From an uncultured Gammaproteobacteria bacterium (lineage in GTDB: Bacteria > Pseudomonadota > Gammaproteobacteria > UBA6429 > Thiohalophilaceae), in assembly GCA_937967995.1 (NCBI GenBank), contig CALBTB010000008.1, forward strand, positions 1 through 64,000: DNA of 64,000 bases, read 5' to 3'. Position 1 is the first letter of the stretch; every line of letters starts with the position of its first letter. The notes under the pieces were generated by a model. The model saw only the letters and a list, made by a program, of their open reading frames with translations, did no database searches and was not told the origin of the DNA. This document shows positions 36,001 through 45,002 of the stretch, piece by piece. The translations under genes and the position numbers were made by a program.

Positions 36001-37289
36001 CTACTGCATTCCTGGGCGGCCACTTCGGCAACCATGTGCTGCGCCAGGACATCCAGTGGATGCGGCGGTACGTCGATGGCATCAAGCTGGTTTTGTGCGA
36101 TGGCGTGCAACAATGCCGTGCACTCCAGCAAGTCATTATGCGACAGCGGGAACAGGCGTCCCTTGGGAATTTTATTGACGGCGTGGCCGGAACGACCGAC
36201 ACGCTGTAAAAATGTCGCGATGCCGCGCGGTGAACCAAGCTGGCAAACTAAATCAACATCGCCGATATCGATGCCCAGTTCCAGGGAGGCGGTTGCCACC
36301 ACGGCGCGTAATTGTCCTTTCTTGAGCTGTTGTTCCGCGCGTAAACGGTGTTTGCGTGACAGGCTGCCATGATGCGCGGTGACATGTTCTTCACCGAGCC
36401 GTTCGGCCAGATGGTGTGCGGCCCGTTCCGCCAGTCGCCGCGTATTAACGAAAATCAGGGTGGTCTGATGGGTGTCCACCAGTCGCGCCAGCCGGTTGTA
36501 GATTTCATCCCACACTTCGTTGGCCATGACCGCTTCCAGTGGTGAATCCGGTAAGCTGATCGCCAGGTCCCGCTTGCGCGTGTAACCGGTATCAATGATG
36601 TTGACCTTCGACGTGTTGTTACCGACCAGGTAGTGGGCCATGTTTTCAATCGGCTTTTGTGTGGCCGAAATGCCAATGCGTACCGGCACACGCTGATGCC
36701 GTTGTTGGGTCAAACGATCTAAACGTTGCAGGGACAGCGCCAGGTGTGCGCCACGTTTGTTACCGGCCAGGGCATGGATTTCATCCACAATGACCTGCTG
36801 AACGTTGGCCAGCATGTCACGCCCCGATTCCGATGTCAGTAATATAAAGAGTGACTCCGGCGTGGTGACCAGAATGTGCGGATGCGTGCGGCGCATGCGA
36901 TCCCGTTCCACCTGCGAGGTATCACCGGTGCGCACGTTGATATTAATGTTCACATCCGCGATACCCGCCTCAAGCAGACCATCGCGAATACCATTCAGTG
37001 GTAATTGCAGATTGCGATGTATGTCATTGGACAGGGCTTTCAGTGGCGAGATATATAAAACGGTGGTTTCATCATGCAATCGATTGTGCAGGCCGGATTG
37101 CAATAAGCGATTAATACTGGACAGGAATGCCGCCAGCGTTTTGCCCGAGCCGGTGGGCGCGGCGATGAGGGTGTCCTCATTCCGATCAATAGTTTGCCAG
37201 GCGGCTGATTGCACCGGCGTCGGTTCACCGAACTGGTCTTCGAACCAGTGGCGTATAACGGGATGAAAATTATTAAGTCCTTGATTCAT
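33006..37289 (-). CDS. lhr: Lhr-type large superfamily 2 helicase
   Basis: A 1427-residue helicase of the Lhr family (E. coli Lhr 1538). The helicase core is at the N-terminus: Q-motif region TPVQSAAWQTI, Walker A APTGSGKTLAAFLS, DEIH box in VIVDEIHALAGNKRG, ISATQKP, and late motifs TASLELGIDIGDVD and QRVGRSGHA. Beyond the core are the winged-helix and Lhr-specific domains and a C-terminal extension with HYQLRRMEARGEIRGGRF. Lhr translocates on single-stranded DNA 3'-5' and is linked to DNA repair; the C-terminal part of E. coli Lhr has been reported to remove uracil. It stands alone here. Confidence 0.95.
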   Translation of the reverse strand: MNQGLNNFHPVIRHWFEDQFGEPTPVQSAAWQTIDRNEDTLIAAPTGSGKTLAAFLSSINRLLQSGLHNRLHDETTVLYISPLKALSNDIHRNLQLPLNGIRDGLLEAGIADVNININVRTGDTSQVERDRMRRTHPHILVTTPESLFILLTSESGRDMLANVQQVIVDEIHALAGNKRGAHLALSLQRLDRLTQQRHQRVPVRIGISATQKPIENMAHYLVGNNTSKVNIIDTGYTRKRDLAISLPDSPLEAVMANEVWDEIYNRLARLVDTHQTTLIFVNTRRLAERAAHHLAERLGEEHVTAHHGSLSRKHRLRAEQQLKKGQLRAVVATASLELGIDIGDVDLVCQLGSPRGIATFLQRVGRSGHAVNKIPKGRLFPLSHNDLLECTALLHAIAQNQLDAIDVPPHPLDVLAQHMVAEVAAQECSSTELYNALTESWPYRDLPRAQFDAVVKMLNEGYSTQRGRRGAYLHRDIVNDRLRPKRGARLVAITNGGAIPDQFDYDVILQPAGHFVGTLNEDFAFESLPGDIFQLGNTSYRILKIESGKVLVEDAHGQPPNIPFWFGEAPGRSDELSEAVANLVDAINAQLDNGLEHTVQFIKKEYGLDAHAADELANYLMSARSALGLLPDLNNIIFERFFDEVGDMHLVIHSPYGSRINRAWGLALRKRFCRQFNFELQAAATDNTIVLSLGPTHSFPLEEVVSYLHSNSLRQVLTQALLDAPMFATHWRWNCNISLAVPRNRNGKRVPAQFQRSNAEDLIAVVFPDQLACLENIRGDREIPEHPLIEQTLYDCLHDVMDIDGLEQLYKKIEAGEVRVHCRDLAGPSALCGEILTARPYAFLDDAPAEERRTHNVNQHKFSEPQLADQLANISPAAIERVREQAWPDWRDADELYDALIQLGFIRDSELTERDQDLIQALMQQQRVTVVQTGRQTHLVCAERLHEHRLVYSGTDYSPTIPVIHIDKQLDQTQALNALLRSRFECLGPVTLEKLVDDFDLDSERIEQALLILENEGFIMRMSTGSDAKTTWCERSLLARIHRHTVQNLRKQIEPVNPQAYMRFLFDWQHVSDPLNGVEALEQVIQQLEGFAIPASIWEKDILPVRMQLYLPQYLDQLCNTGRITWQRLGDNGRNLLRNTSICLLPRSHQVYWQHKLASDENRTQSLSGHAHSVMQIMQDIGACFYDELQSRVTLLPTQLESALAELAASGLITADSFTGLRALIAPAQKSARRRQAARINSQQLQNAGRWSLIRPVDKTVTDDQCIAHCARVLLNRYGVVFRAVLERENTGYKWRELHYQLRRMEARGEIRGGRFVDGFSGEQFALPEAITPLRRMRQANSDELLLINACDPLNLSGIITPGKKLPTRHTQHIMYRDGLPVALFDKGKVTLLTDVDGETGWKIQNRFLSHVNPAKYQPQKPDSLRQ

Positions 37290-37379
37290 ATGTTTATTGC
37301 AAATCGCAATTGCAGATTTTCAATTAAAATCTTGCTAAGGTTATAGAGGTTTATTAACTGCATCGCAACAGGGAAAGAC

Positions 37380-38798
37380 ATGCAAACCATAAAACTCATA
37401 CCATTCAAAAATCTTCTGTCAGCGTTCGTGATTATCAGTCTGGCGTCTGTCGCAAATATTGCAAACGCCATTGAAGGTCAGGTCATGAAAGTCGATCCGG
37501 TACAGGTGAATACCTGGAACCGGTTTGCCGAAACCCTGATTGAATTTCACCACTACCGGCTGGTACGTGCTGATATTGAAGTCCGTGAATCTGTCGGCGG
37601 TTACAGTGGTATGCCGGAATTCTATCGGCAGATCGAATATTATGAAAAACAGACCGGACTGTTGATGTCGAGAATTCAATGGGAACAGGATCAACCGAAT
37701 ACGGTGCATACAATCGAGGTCTTTATTTATGACCCGCAGGGACGCGTCAAGGTGGATTACCTGGCTGCCTTCTTACCGGAACACCGTAATGCACCGATTC
37801 AGACACTGATTAATCTGCACGGTTACAACGGATCAAATCACTCCTTCAGGCAGTTCGATGCCTCAGGTGTCCATATTTACGAACAATGCAAAGGAAAACA
37901 TCAGGGTAAAGAGCTGTTTATTTCCCTGGAGGAACACGAGTTAACAACGCCACACGGACAGATATCCAGTCATCGCCAGACCGATAAATATCAGTCCTGT
38001 TTTGAACAGGTACCGACTGAAGTATCCGATTACCTTGATCCGTTTGAAGTAGCGAATATCAGTCGTGGAACTGGACAGCAGGCAACCGATGAGACTGCGC
38101 AAATCGAAAACGAGATCGCACAGCTAGATAAGCAGCTATTTAAAGATATTAAAAATGCCGGGTTATATTTGCGCCGTGCAGATCTGCATTTCAAGTTAAA
38201 CAATCTCGATCAGGCCATTGATGATTACAGCACTGCCATTCAGTATGACGCAAAGCTGGACAAGGCTTATTTCGGTCGTGGTATGGCGCTGGGCCGGGCC
38301 GGATTTGTTGAAGATGCGGTCAGTGATCTGAGTGTATATATAGATAGAAATCCGAATGACTCGGTGGGTTATACCAAGCGCGGTGTACGTTATATCTGGT
38401 TGGGCCGACTAGAATCCGCCAAGCAGGATTTACTCAAAGCCATCAGCCTGGACGCAACCAATGCCGAGGCACATGATGATCTGGGCGTCATCTATGCTCA
38501 GCAAGGTGATTATAAAAATGCAATGAGTCACTTTCAGCAGTCCATCAAACACGACAGAACATATCAGAAGGCCTATCATAATCTGGCCATGGTGTATTAC
38601 GCGCAGAACAATCCGCAGCGGGCACTGGGTATGGTCGAACAGGCAGTTAACCTGAGTCCCGATAATAAAAACACATTGCTTTTAAAAGCTACCATCCTCG
38701 AAGCATTAGGGCGTCACCAGGAAGCTAACCGGATTATTGAACAGGCTGAGTTCCTGCCGGACGGTAACTGGACCGAACGCATGCAGGTCATGCAGTAA
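37380..38798 (+). CDS. Exported TPR-repeat protein
   Basis: A 472-residue protein with a signal peptide ending near NIANA. The first half (about 35-230) is a beta-rich, unrecognised domain with a line of aromatic residues. The second half (about 250-470) holds five or six tetratricopeptide repeats, seen in AGLYLRRADLHFKLNNLDQA, AYFGRGMALGRAGFVEDAV, AHDDLGVIYAQQGDYKNAM and AYHNLAMVYYAQNNPQRAL. TPRs bind partner proteins, so this is likely a periplasmic scaffold. The gene ends 2 bp from the convergent oxidoreductase gene. Confidence 0.88.
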   Translation: MQTIKLIPFKNLLSAFVIISLASVANIANAIEGQVMKVDPVQVNTWNRFAETLIEFHHYRLVRADIEVRESVGGYSGMPEFYRQIEYYEKQTGLLMSRIQWEQDQPNTVHTIEVFIYDPQGRVKVDYLAAFLPEHRNAPIQTLINLHGYNGSNHSFRQFDASGVHIYEQCKGKHQGKELFISLEEHELTTPHGQISSHRQTDKYQSCFEQVPTEVSDYLDPFEVANISRGTGQQATDETAQIENEIAQLDKQLFKDIKNAGLYLRRADLHFKLNNLDQAIDDYSTAIQYDAKLDKAYFGRGMALGRAGFVEDAVSDLSVYIDRNPNDSVGYTKRGVRYIWLGRLESAKQDLLKAISLDATNAEAHDDLGVIYAQQGDYKNAMSHFQQSIKHDRTYQKAYHNLAMVYYAQNNPQRALGMVEQAVNLSPDNKNTLLLKATILEALGRHQEANRIIEQAEFLPDGNWTERMQVMQ

Positions 38799-38800
38799 GA

Positions 38801-39934
38801 TTAAATTACTACCTGTGAAATGTGATAACGAGAGAATTCCCGGTCAAATTCCGATTTACTGATTAGTCCCAGACAGGGAATGGCGCCTGTCTGCGACAGG
38901 GTTCCCTGACTGAATTTTTTTGCCAGGATGACAGCAGCCGTGCAGGGCACCTGCGGCCCATCGCCCCGATCAGCAATCAGGTACCAGACAGTGCGGTTGG
39001 TATTATTATCTTTATCAATTCCTTCAAGCTCGACATGCATTCCACCAGTTTGCGTACCAAAAGAAATCAGCCATTCACTTATGATTTTAAGCTTTTCTGA
39101 ATAACGTGCCAGATCAGACAATATTTTAAACTGCACGAAGTACGATAAGATCCAGGTGCCAATATGCAGAATGCCAAGTTCAAGCCCGGCGCGAAATCGA
39201 ACTGATTTGACCTTCGCATATCGTGATTGAAATAAGGTTAAATCAGGCACGTCACAGTCACTCAACCAGCGTTTTCCCATTGGCGAGGGATATTGCCTGC
39301 GAGTCAGGCCCTGCCAGCCTCTGGTCGGTTTCCATATACGATCATGCCAGATTAAAAACGGTCTGCCACAATAACTCAGAATTGAACGGACGGTTGCACT
39401 ACCGCGTGGCGTTTTGTTACCTGGAGAAATGCCAATATCAATATGAGAAACCGACAAATAATTTTTCGCGATGTTATCCGCAATAGCGGATGATAATGCC
39501 GGAACACTGCTTGCGCCGGTTATTGCCAATACGCCGTATTGTTTTGCCAGTGAATCCAGTTTTGAAAAGTTACAGACGTAACGGCGGGAATCTGCCATAT
39601 CGATATAATGAATACCGGATTGAATGATTTGCCTGACATGCAAAAAATCAGCATCCTGATATGGCCCGCTGGCATTAATGACCAACTGACACTGGCTGAC
39701 GTTTAATGCATATTGAAGTGAAGCTGGAGAACGAATATCACATTCTATTACGGATATTTCAGCTTTTGCGTTGCTGGATTTTATGTGGCCAACGAGTTGT
39801 TCAGCACGATCAGCGGTCCTGCCCGCGATTATCAGATGATATGACGATACTTTGGCGAGCCGTTCGGCAATACGGCTACCGAATATGCCGTATCCACCAA
39901 TCAGAAGAATTCTAAATTGAGGCTTTATGCTCAT
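38801..39934 (-). CDS. Saccharopine dehydrogenase-like NAD(P)-binding protein
   Basis: A 377-residue protein with an N-terminal Rossmann fold (ILLIGGYGIFGSRIAERLAK) and the downstream pattern VINASGPYQDADFLHVRQI, HYIDMADSRRYV and GASSVPALSSAIADN, typical of saccharopine dehydrogenase-related proteins of uncertain substrate. The C-terminal part has aromatic and hydrophobic stretches that may touch the membrane. Its ATG overlaps the stop of the upstream membrane protein by 4 bp, and that gene is 1 bp from a third, giving a tight three-gene operon. Confidence 0.8.
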   Translation of the reverse strand: MSIKPQFRILLIGGYGIFGSRIAERLAKVSSYHLIIAGRTADRAEQLVGHIKSSNAKAEISVIECDIRSPASLQYALNVSQCQLVINASGPYQDADFLHVRQIIQSGIHYIDMADSRRYVCNFSKLDSLAKQYGVLAITGASSVPALSSAIADNIAKNYLSVSHIDIGISPGNKTPRGSATVRSILSYCGRPFLIWHDRIWKPTRGWQGLTRRQYPSPMGKRWLSDCDVPDLTLFQSRYAKVKSVRFRAGLELGILHIGTWILSYFVQFKILSDLARYSEKLKIISEWLISFGTQTGGMHVELEGIDKDNNTNRTVWYLIADRGDGPQVPCTAAVILAKKFSQGTLSQTGAIPCLGLISKSEFDREFSRYHISQVVI

Positions 39935-40434
39935 ATTCCGGGTTTTGTGAAAACCAGCCAGAAGATTGTCAGTATAACGATGGGTATTATGGCAATCGCA
40001 AGGGGAATGAACCGGTGGTGATAGAGTGTTAATAACGATTTTTCCATATCAGCATAGGGTCTGGATGGATGACGTAGATTGAAAATCCCGGGTAGTTTTA
40101 TGTGGCAGAACCAGACATCAACCAGTTCTATTGGAAGAATGATCGTGGTGATTAACAATGCTTTGAGGATAAACCAGTCCTCAGTGTAACTATTTGATAT
40201 AAAGGCCAGTGCAAGGCCGGTGGAAATCAGCATGAACAGGGCCGCATGTTCGATCCAGGTAATTCGCAGAAATGCCAGATATAAAAACTGACTGGTAATG
40301 GATGGTTCGCCAAACCGGTGGGTTGTACTTCTAAGTATCCACCATGCGCCGAGTGACGGACCCAGCCAGAAAATCAGGCTGATGATATGTGTGATTTTCA
40401 GTATTGAGTAGAGATAAGTATCGAACCAGTACAT
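39931..40434 (-). CDS. Four-helix membrane protein (DUF2269/CopD-like)
   Basis: A 167-residue integral membrane protein with about four hydrophobic helices. The start SILKITHIISLIFWLGPSLG has the His-containing first helix seen in DUF2269 and CopD-like proteins, and further histidines occur in IEHAALF, WFCHIKLPG and LYHHRFIP. These could bind heme or metal, which is inference. Middle gene of the three-gene operon. Confidence 0.7.
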   Translation of the reverse strand: MYWFDTYLYSILKITHIISLIFWLGPSLGAWWILRSTTHRFGEPSITSQFLYLAFLRITWIEHAALFMLISTGLALAFISNSYTEDWFILKALLITTIILPIELVDVWFCHIKLPGIFNLRHPSRPYADMEKSLLTLYHHRFIPLAIAIIPIVILTIFWLVFTKPGI

Positions 40435-40435
40435 A

Positions 40436-41167
40436 TCATTTCACCTGATATGAACTTTTATTTCGAATAACGACCAGGCTGAATATGAACATCCAGATCA
40501 CATTCCATACCATGGCGACGCCGGTAAAAACGGCGGCATAATGAATCTGATTGATTGCTGTTGCCAGGCTGATAGCCAGACCCACCAGCCAGGATGGCAA
40601 GCCAAAATAAATCACGCTACGCGGTAAACGGGGATTACCGAGTAACAGCCAGTTCAGTATCAGACCACCCAGACAATAGGCGCCGTTTCCAACCAGACCC
40701 GTTAATAACATCGCTATTCGGTCTATCACATTGAATGTACTGACGTGTGAGATTTCGGGGAGCACAAATGCATAAAGTGTTTCGGCTGTCAGGTCGGGTC
40801 CAATACCAATGGCGATCAGCGCCAGTCCGAAGTGCCTGAATGTGGAATGTGGGATATACGTTAAGAGCATAAAGCTGAATGTCAGCAGACCGATAGCGGA
40901 AGCCATCCAGGTTAACCAGCCAAGTTGCCACACGAGGGTATTTTCCTGAAGAAAGACGATACGAGATGCTGGATTCGCTGTGACGGGCAGGCCGGGAGAC
41001 ATCAAAAAGGCCATATTGAAGCAGGCGACGGTGATGATCAGGATAATCAACAGCGCCAGTACAAGTTCAGCGCTCGGCAGGGAATTGGCTGTCGGCTGCG
41101 TATTACCGTAGCGTAACCGTTTACCACGACGCTGATGATATAACCCTGACCAGTTTGGTATGCCCAT
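40436..41167 (-). CDS. Polytopic membrane protein, first gene of operon
   Basis: A 243-residue protein with a basic N-terminal tail (about 30 residues) and six to seven hydrophobic helices, with no motif I recognise. The ATG lies 14 bases from an inverted repeat. It precedes the DUF2269-like protein by one base, so the two probably form a complex or work in the same membrane process with the Rossmann protein. Function unknown. Confidence 0.7.
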   Translation of the reverse strand: MGIPNWSGLYHQRRGKRLRYGNTQPTANSLPSAELVLALLIILIITVACFNMAFLMSPGLPVTANPASRIVFLQENTLVWQLGWLTWMASAIGLLTFSFMLLTYIPHSTFRHFGLALIAIGIGPDLTAETLYAFVLPEISHVSTFNVIDRIAMLLTGLVGNGAYCLGGLILNWLLLGNPRLPRSVIYFGLPSWLVGLAISLATAINQIHYAAVFTGVAMVWNVIWMFIFSLVVIRNKSSYQVK

Positions 41168-41181
41168 ATTTTATATTTCAG

Positions 41182-41205
41182 TAATTTCTGTATATTCTGA
41201 AATTA
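41182..41205. promoter_or_regulatory. 7+7 inverted repeat before the three-gene operon
   Basis: TAATTTC at 41182-41188 and GAAATTA at 41199-41205 form perfect arms around a 10-base AT-rich spacer, about 14 bases upstream of the first ATG. Its position near the promoter suggests an operator, but the region is AT-rich and chance cannot be excluded. The rest of the 154-bp gap has no gene. Confidence 0.4.
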
Positions 41206-41321
41206 GTAAAAAATTATATAGAAGTCAAATAGCCGACATAAATACCTTGTTTATCAGCAAGTTGAGCTGCAGGAATTAATTAATACCAGGGCTGGTAAAT
41301 GGAAGAACGGGGTTACAGGGT

Positions 41322-43904
41322 TCAGAATTTGAATGATTTGAGAGTCATATTGGCCTGTTTGTCATCACAAATCAGTGCCAGCATGTCATCAGCTTCAAGT
41401 GGCTTGTTGTAATAATATCCCTGAATGCAGTCACATTTATGCCACTGTAAAAACTCCAGTTGCTGCTTTGTCTCGACACCTTCGGCGACCACGCGCATGC
41501 GTAACTTATGTGCCATGGCAATGACAGCGTCGACCAGATCCGAGTCATTCTGATCATCGGGAATATCCCGCACAAAATCGCGGTCGATTTTGACGATATC
41601 AATGGGTGTCAGTCGCAGATGGCTGAGTGACGACTGGCCGGTACCAAAATCATCCAGCGCAACATGAATCCCCATGTCCTTGAGTGTACGCAGGGCCCGA
41701 TCGGATTCATGCAGGTCTTCGACCAACGTATCCTCTGTGATTTCGACAATCAACCCGTTTGGATCCATCCTGGTATGCTCCAGCGTATTGATGACCAGAT
41801 CCAGAATGGAATCGCCCTTAAGTAACAGTCCGGACAAGTTTACTGCCATCCGCACATTGGGGTGACCTGCCTGTTTGTAACGCAAGTATTGTTTGCTGGC
41901 TTCTTCGAGGACCCATTGTGTCACCGGGCGTATCAGGCCAGAATCTTCCAGAATTGATAAAAAGTTGTCAGGCGTAATGAGGCCGCGTTCCGGATGTCGC
42001 CAGCGTAGCAATGCTTCAGTACTGATAATTCGGCCGCTTTGTAAATCGACAATGGGCTGATAGCGCAATTCAAACTGGTTTAGATCAAGTGCATGGCGTA
42101 ACTGATTTTCGATGGCCATGTGTTCCGCTACCAGAGACGCCATTTCGGAGGAGTAGAATTTATAATTATTACGACCCAGATCCTTGGCGTGGTACATCGC
42201 GATATCTGCATCCTTGATCAGGGTGTCGACTTCCATATCATCGTTTGGACCAAGTGCAATGCCGATTGAAGTCGATGAGTGTAACTCATGTTGCTCAACA
42301 CGAAACGGCGGTACAAAGGCATTGAGAATTTTTCGCGCCATGGCGGCAATCTGATCGGCATGTTCGACACCTTCGACAATAATGGCAAATTCGTCACCAC
42401 CGAGCCGGGAAACGGTGTCGGTTGCTCTTACACAACTTTTTAGTCGTGTGGCAACGACGCGTAACATTTTATCTCCGATGTCATGCCCCAGCGAATCATT
42501 GATCTGTTTAAACCTGTCCAGATCCAGAAACATCAGCCCAACCATTTTTTTGTCCCGCTGTGATCGTGCAATGGCCAGTTCCAGCCGATCACGCAGTAAT
42601 ACGCGATTGGGTAAATGGGTCAACGCATCATGGTGCGCCATATAATCGAGGTGAGCCTGACGCGTACGTATCTGTTCATGCATCTCTTCAAATGCAGTAA
42701 CCAGTTCCTTAAATTCCTGTGCGCTGGAATTCAGCAGGCCATGTTTGACCAGATGCTGGTCAACCGATTCAGATTTAATGGCCTGGGCAAAACTGGCGAT
42801 GGGACGCAATATGGTGCGATGAAATACGATATATCCGATGATGCCAAGGCTGGTAACAGCAATGGCCAGGTAGATAACAAAATCTGACAGTTCTCGCGCT
42901 ACGTCAGTTAACTGGGTAATATTTTTTGTTGAAGCGACGGCCAGTTCCAGTTGCAGGCTCGATGCGCGTTGTCCGATACGATCAAATAGCGGATCAATGC
43001 GTTCATTGAGTAATACCAGGTCCTGACGCCAGAGTTCATTACTTAATGAATCAACAATCTCATTGTATGAATCAAACCATTTATTATGCCAGTCGCGCAT
43101 CTGGGTGAGTGAGGCGCTGCTGAGGTTGTCCAGCTTACCGGCTTTCCTCATTTTATCCAGTTTGGCGAGCAGGTTACCAAGCCGGTTCGAATACAATTCG
43201 ATATTAACTCGACGTGATTGCATGCCCTGTTCCGGGTTGATTGAGAACACCCCAAAACTGTTCGCCACAAACAGTCGAAATTCCGAAATCATCATAATCC
43301 AGGTATGTCTTGTCTGGTTTAGCACATCATAGACTTCAAGTTTCTGCGGATTCTTGATTTCCTCGGCGGCTTCCTGAATCATGAAATCCAGCGCGGACAT
43401 AAACTGCATATTATGAGTGAGCATTTTTTCCTGCATGATGTTCATGGCCGGAAACCATTTTCGCTCGTCAATACGAACGCTCACCAGATTATCCGCCTGC
43501 TCGTAGAGTTTAAGGTGATCCTGTTCCAGTGCCATGACCAGTTCCTTGAGTGCGTCATCCTGCGCGATCCAGGTATTGTTTTTCAGCTTCTTTACGGCGG
43601 ACTCGAACAGGTGGAAGGAACGGTTAATATTTTTTCTGTTTTTATCTGTAGGTAATGTGATGAATCGTTGCAGATTAGTTTCGAGAGTATGTAATTGAAC
43701 GATGATGTCATCCAGCGCATCCGTAGCGCTGCTGCGAGCCTGAATGTCCCGCAATTGTGAGTGACTGATTTGTTCTACGTAACGCCAGCCAAAGACAGCC
43801 GCCAGTATCAAAATGAATGACAGGAATATAAAAACCGCCAGATAACGGCGACGCAGACTGTCCAGCCCGATGCGCTCAAGTAAAGCCCGGTTGCTTGTTG
43901 CCAT
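41322..43904 (-). CDS. Membrane sensor GGDEF-EAL protein
   Basis: An 860-residue protein. Membrane helices at about 20-42 and 340-365 enclose a large, mostly helical periplasmic domain, followed by a HAMP-like linker, GGDEF with intact SRLGGDEFAIIV and I-site RATD, and EAL with STEALLRW, MAVNLSG, VEITEDTLV, ALDDFGTGQSS, VKIDRDFV, AEGVET and IQGYYYNKPL. Both catalytic sites look complete. The gene begins 10 bp after the stop of the PhnD-like binding protein, an arrangement that points to ligand-controlled c-di-GMP turnover. Confidence 0.94.
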   Translation of the reverse strand: MATSNRALLERIGLDSLRRRYLAVFIFLSFILILAAVFGWRYVEQISHSQLRDIQARSSATDALDDIIVQLHTLETNLQRFITLPTDKNRKNINRSFHLFESAVKKLKNNTWIAQDDALKELVMALEQDHLKLYEQADNLVSVRIDERKWFPAMNIMQEKMLTHNMQFMSALDFMIQEAAEEIKNPQKLEVYDVLNQTRHTWIMMISEFRLFVANSFGVFSINPEQGMQSRRVNIELYSNRLGNLLAKLDKMRKAGKLDNLSSASLTQMRDWHNKWFDSYNEIVDSLSNELWRQDLVLLNERIDPLFDRIGQRASSLQLELAVASTKNITQLTDVARELSDFVIYLAIAVTSLGIIGYIVFHRTILRPIASFAQAIKSESVDQHLVKHGLLNSSAQEFKELVTAFEEMHEQIRTRQAHLDYMAHHDALTHLPNRVLLRDRLELAIARSQRDKKMVGLMFLDLDRFKQINDSLGHDIGDKMLRVVATRLKSCVRATDTVSRLGGDEFAIIVEGVEHADQIAAMARKILNAFVPPFRVEQHELHSSTSIGIALGPNDDMEVDTLIKDADIAMYHAKDLGRNNYKFYSSEMASLVAEHMAIENQLRHALDLNQFELRYQPIVDLQSGRIISTEALLRWRHPERGLITPDNFLSILEDSGLIRPVTQWVLEEASKQYLRYKQAGHPNVRMAVNLSGLLLKGDSILDLVINTLEHTRMDPNGLIVEITEDTLVEDLHESDRALRTLKDMGIHVALDDFGTGQSSLSHLRLTPIDIVKIDRDFVRDIPDDQNDSDLVDAVIAMAHKLRMRVVAEGVETKQQLEFLQWHKCDCIQGYYYNKPLEADDMLALICDDKQANMTLKSFKF

Positions 43905-43914
43905 GCTCTGATTC

Positions 43915-44778
43915 CTAGAGGTCTTCGTTTAATACAGTCTTGATTATCTTCCGGTGAAGATCATAATCACTGTCAGCTGCGGGTATGAGCCGGGTCAGGC
44001 GCGCTGCGGCCAGGATTTTTTTTCCCTCATCGTGTTGCTCCAGATTCACCATGTAGTCACGTATTTTTTGTCGCAGTGATAGCGGCATGGTTTGTTTGAA
44101 TGCCCATGGCAGATGTGCCATTTCTTCACTGACGGCCAGGTATTTCATTTCATCCACATTAATCTGTTTCTTGATTGCCGGTAGTTCCAGAACGTGGTTA
44201 CCGGCACCGGCTGCAGCTGCCTGGTGGTAATAGACGGCAATACAGGCCTTGGGTGGGTTCAGTGCAAACTGCTCAAAATAATCACCCCTGTTCAGTCCGG
44301 CATTACGAAGCAGGTATGTCGTGGTAATGTAAGCCATCATTGCTCGCCTGCCACCCCCAAAGGCGATTTTCTTGCCTTTGAGTTCCTGCAGGGAATCGAT
44401 ACCGGAGTCTTTGCGTACCAGAATCGCACCGGCAATTTTCGCATGACCGAACTCGACGTTCTGGGCAAAGACCTGGTAACCGTAATCTTTGTGCGAACGC
44501 ACATAGTGGTACTGGTTATAGTGCACGATGTCATAAGCCTGCTGCGTAACTTTCTCCCAGAATGAAGCAAAGTCATGACTGGTCACCAGGGTCACTTTAC
44601 GATTTAGATACTGACTCAAGCCGTTTATCAGCGGCGTGTACATAATGCGGGTATTCTCGGCACCGCGACGAGGAAACACGGCGAGGGTAAATTCATCGTC
44701 ATTTTCCTGTGCGGCCTGAGGCTGTGCCGGTGTGAACAGGAGGAGGGTCAGTAACCCGCCAATAACGATGTTCTTCAT
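43915..44778 (-). CDS. PhnD-like periplasmic substrate-binding protein
   Basis: A 287-residue exported protein. The ATG at 44778 is supported by GGAGAA; a signal peptide follows (IVIGGLLTLLLFTPAQPQA). The mature part is a phosphate/phosphonate-type binding protein (PhnD family): FPRRGAENTRIMYTPLINGL, DIVHYNQYHYV, SLQELKGKKIAFGGG. No ABC permease or ATPase is nearby; instead the gene is coupled to the membrane GGDEF-EAL protein, so it probably serves as a sensor subunit rather than a transporter part. Confidence 0.87.
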   Translation of the reverse strand: MKNIVIGGLLTLLLFTPAQPQAAQENDDEFTLAVFPRRGAENTRIMYTPLINGLSQYLNRKVTLVTSHDFASFWEKVTQQAYDIVHYNQYHYVRSHKDYGYQVFAQNVEFGHAKIAGAILVRKDSGIDSLQELKGKKIAFGGGRRAMMAYITTTYLLRNAGLNRGDYFEQFALNPPKACIAVYYHQAAAAGAGNHVLELPAIKKQINVDEMKYLAVSEEMAHLPWAFKQTMPLSLRQKIRDYMVNLEQHDEGKKILAAARLTRLIPAADSDYDLHRKIIKTVLNEDL

Positions 44779-44948
44779 GTTCAAGTTCTCCAAATTGCGG
44801 AATGAATCACACAATTGCACCCCAATACTAATAATAGCGGCAGATCGAAAATAAATCTGAGATCAGGATGTCTGTTATCTTATTGAAATATATAGAAAAT
44901 TAGAAATAAAAGCCAAGAAACTGAGTCAGGTATTGACGATTTTGCCTG

Positions 44949-44972
44949 GTATATTAACATTTGCTAATATAC
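44949..44972. promoter_or_regulatory. Perfect 8+8 palindrome upstream of the rhodanese gene
   Basis: GTATATTA at 44949-44956 and TAATATAC at 44965-44972, with an 8-base spacer. It lies about 31 bases before the GTG start of the rhodanese gene, where a repressor would block transcription. AT-rich palindromes of this shape are the type bound by ArsR-family regulators such as BigR, which control persulfide/rhodanese genes. No such regulator gene is in the window. Confidence 0.6.
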
Positions 44973-45002
44973 GTTTCCATCAATGTTACAAGGAGAAGTG
45001 TT

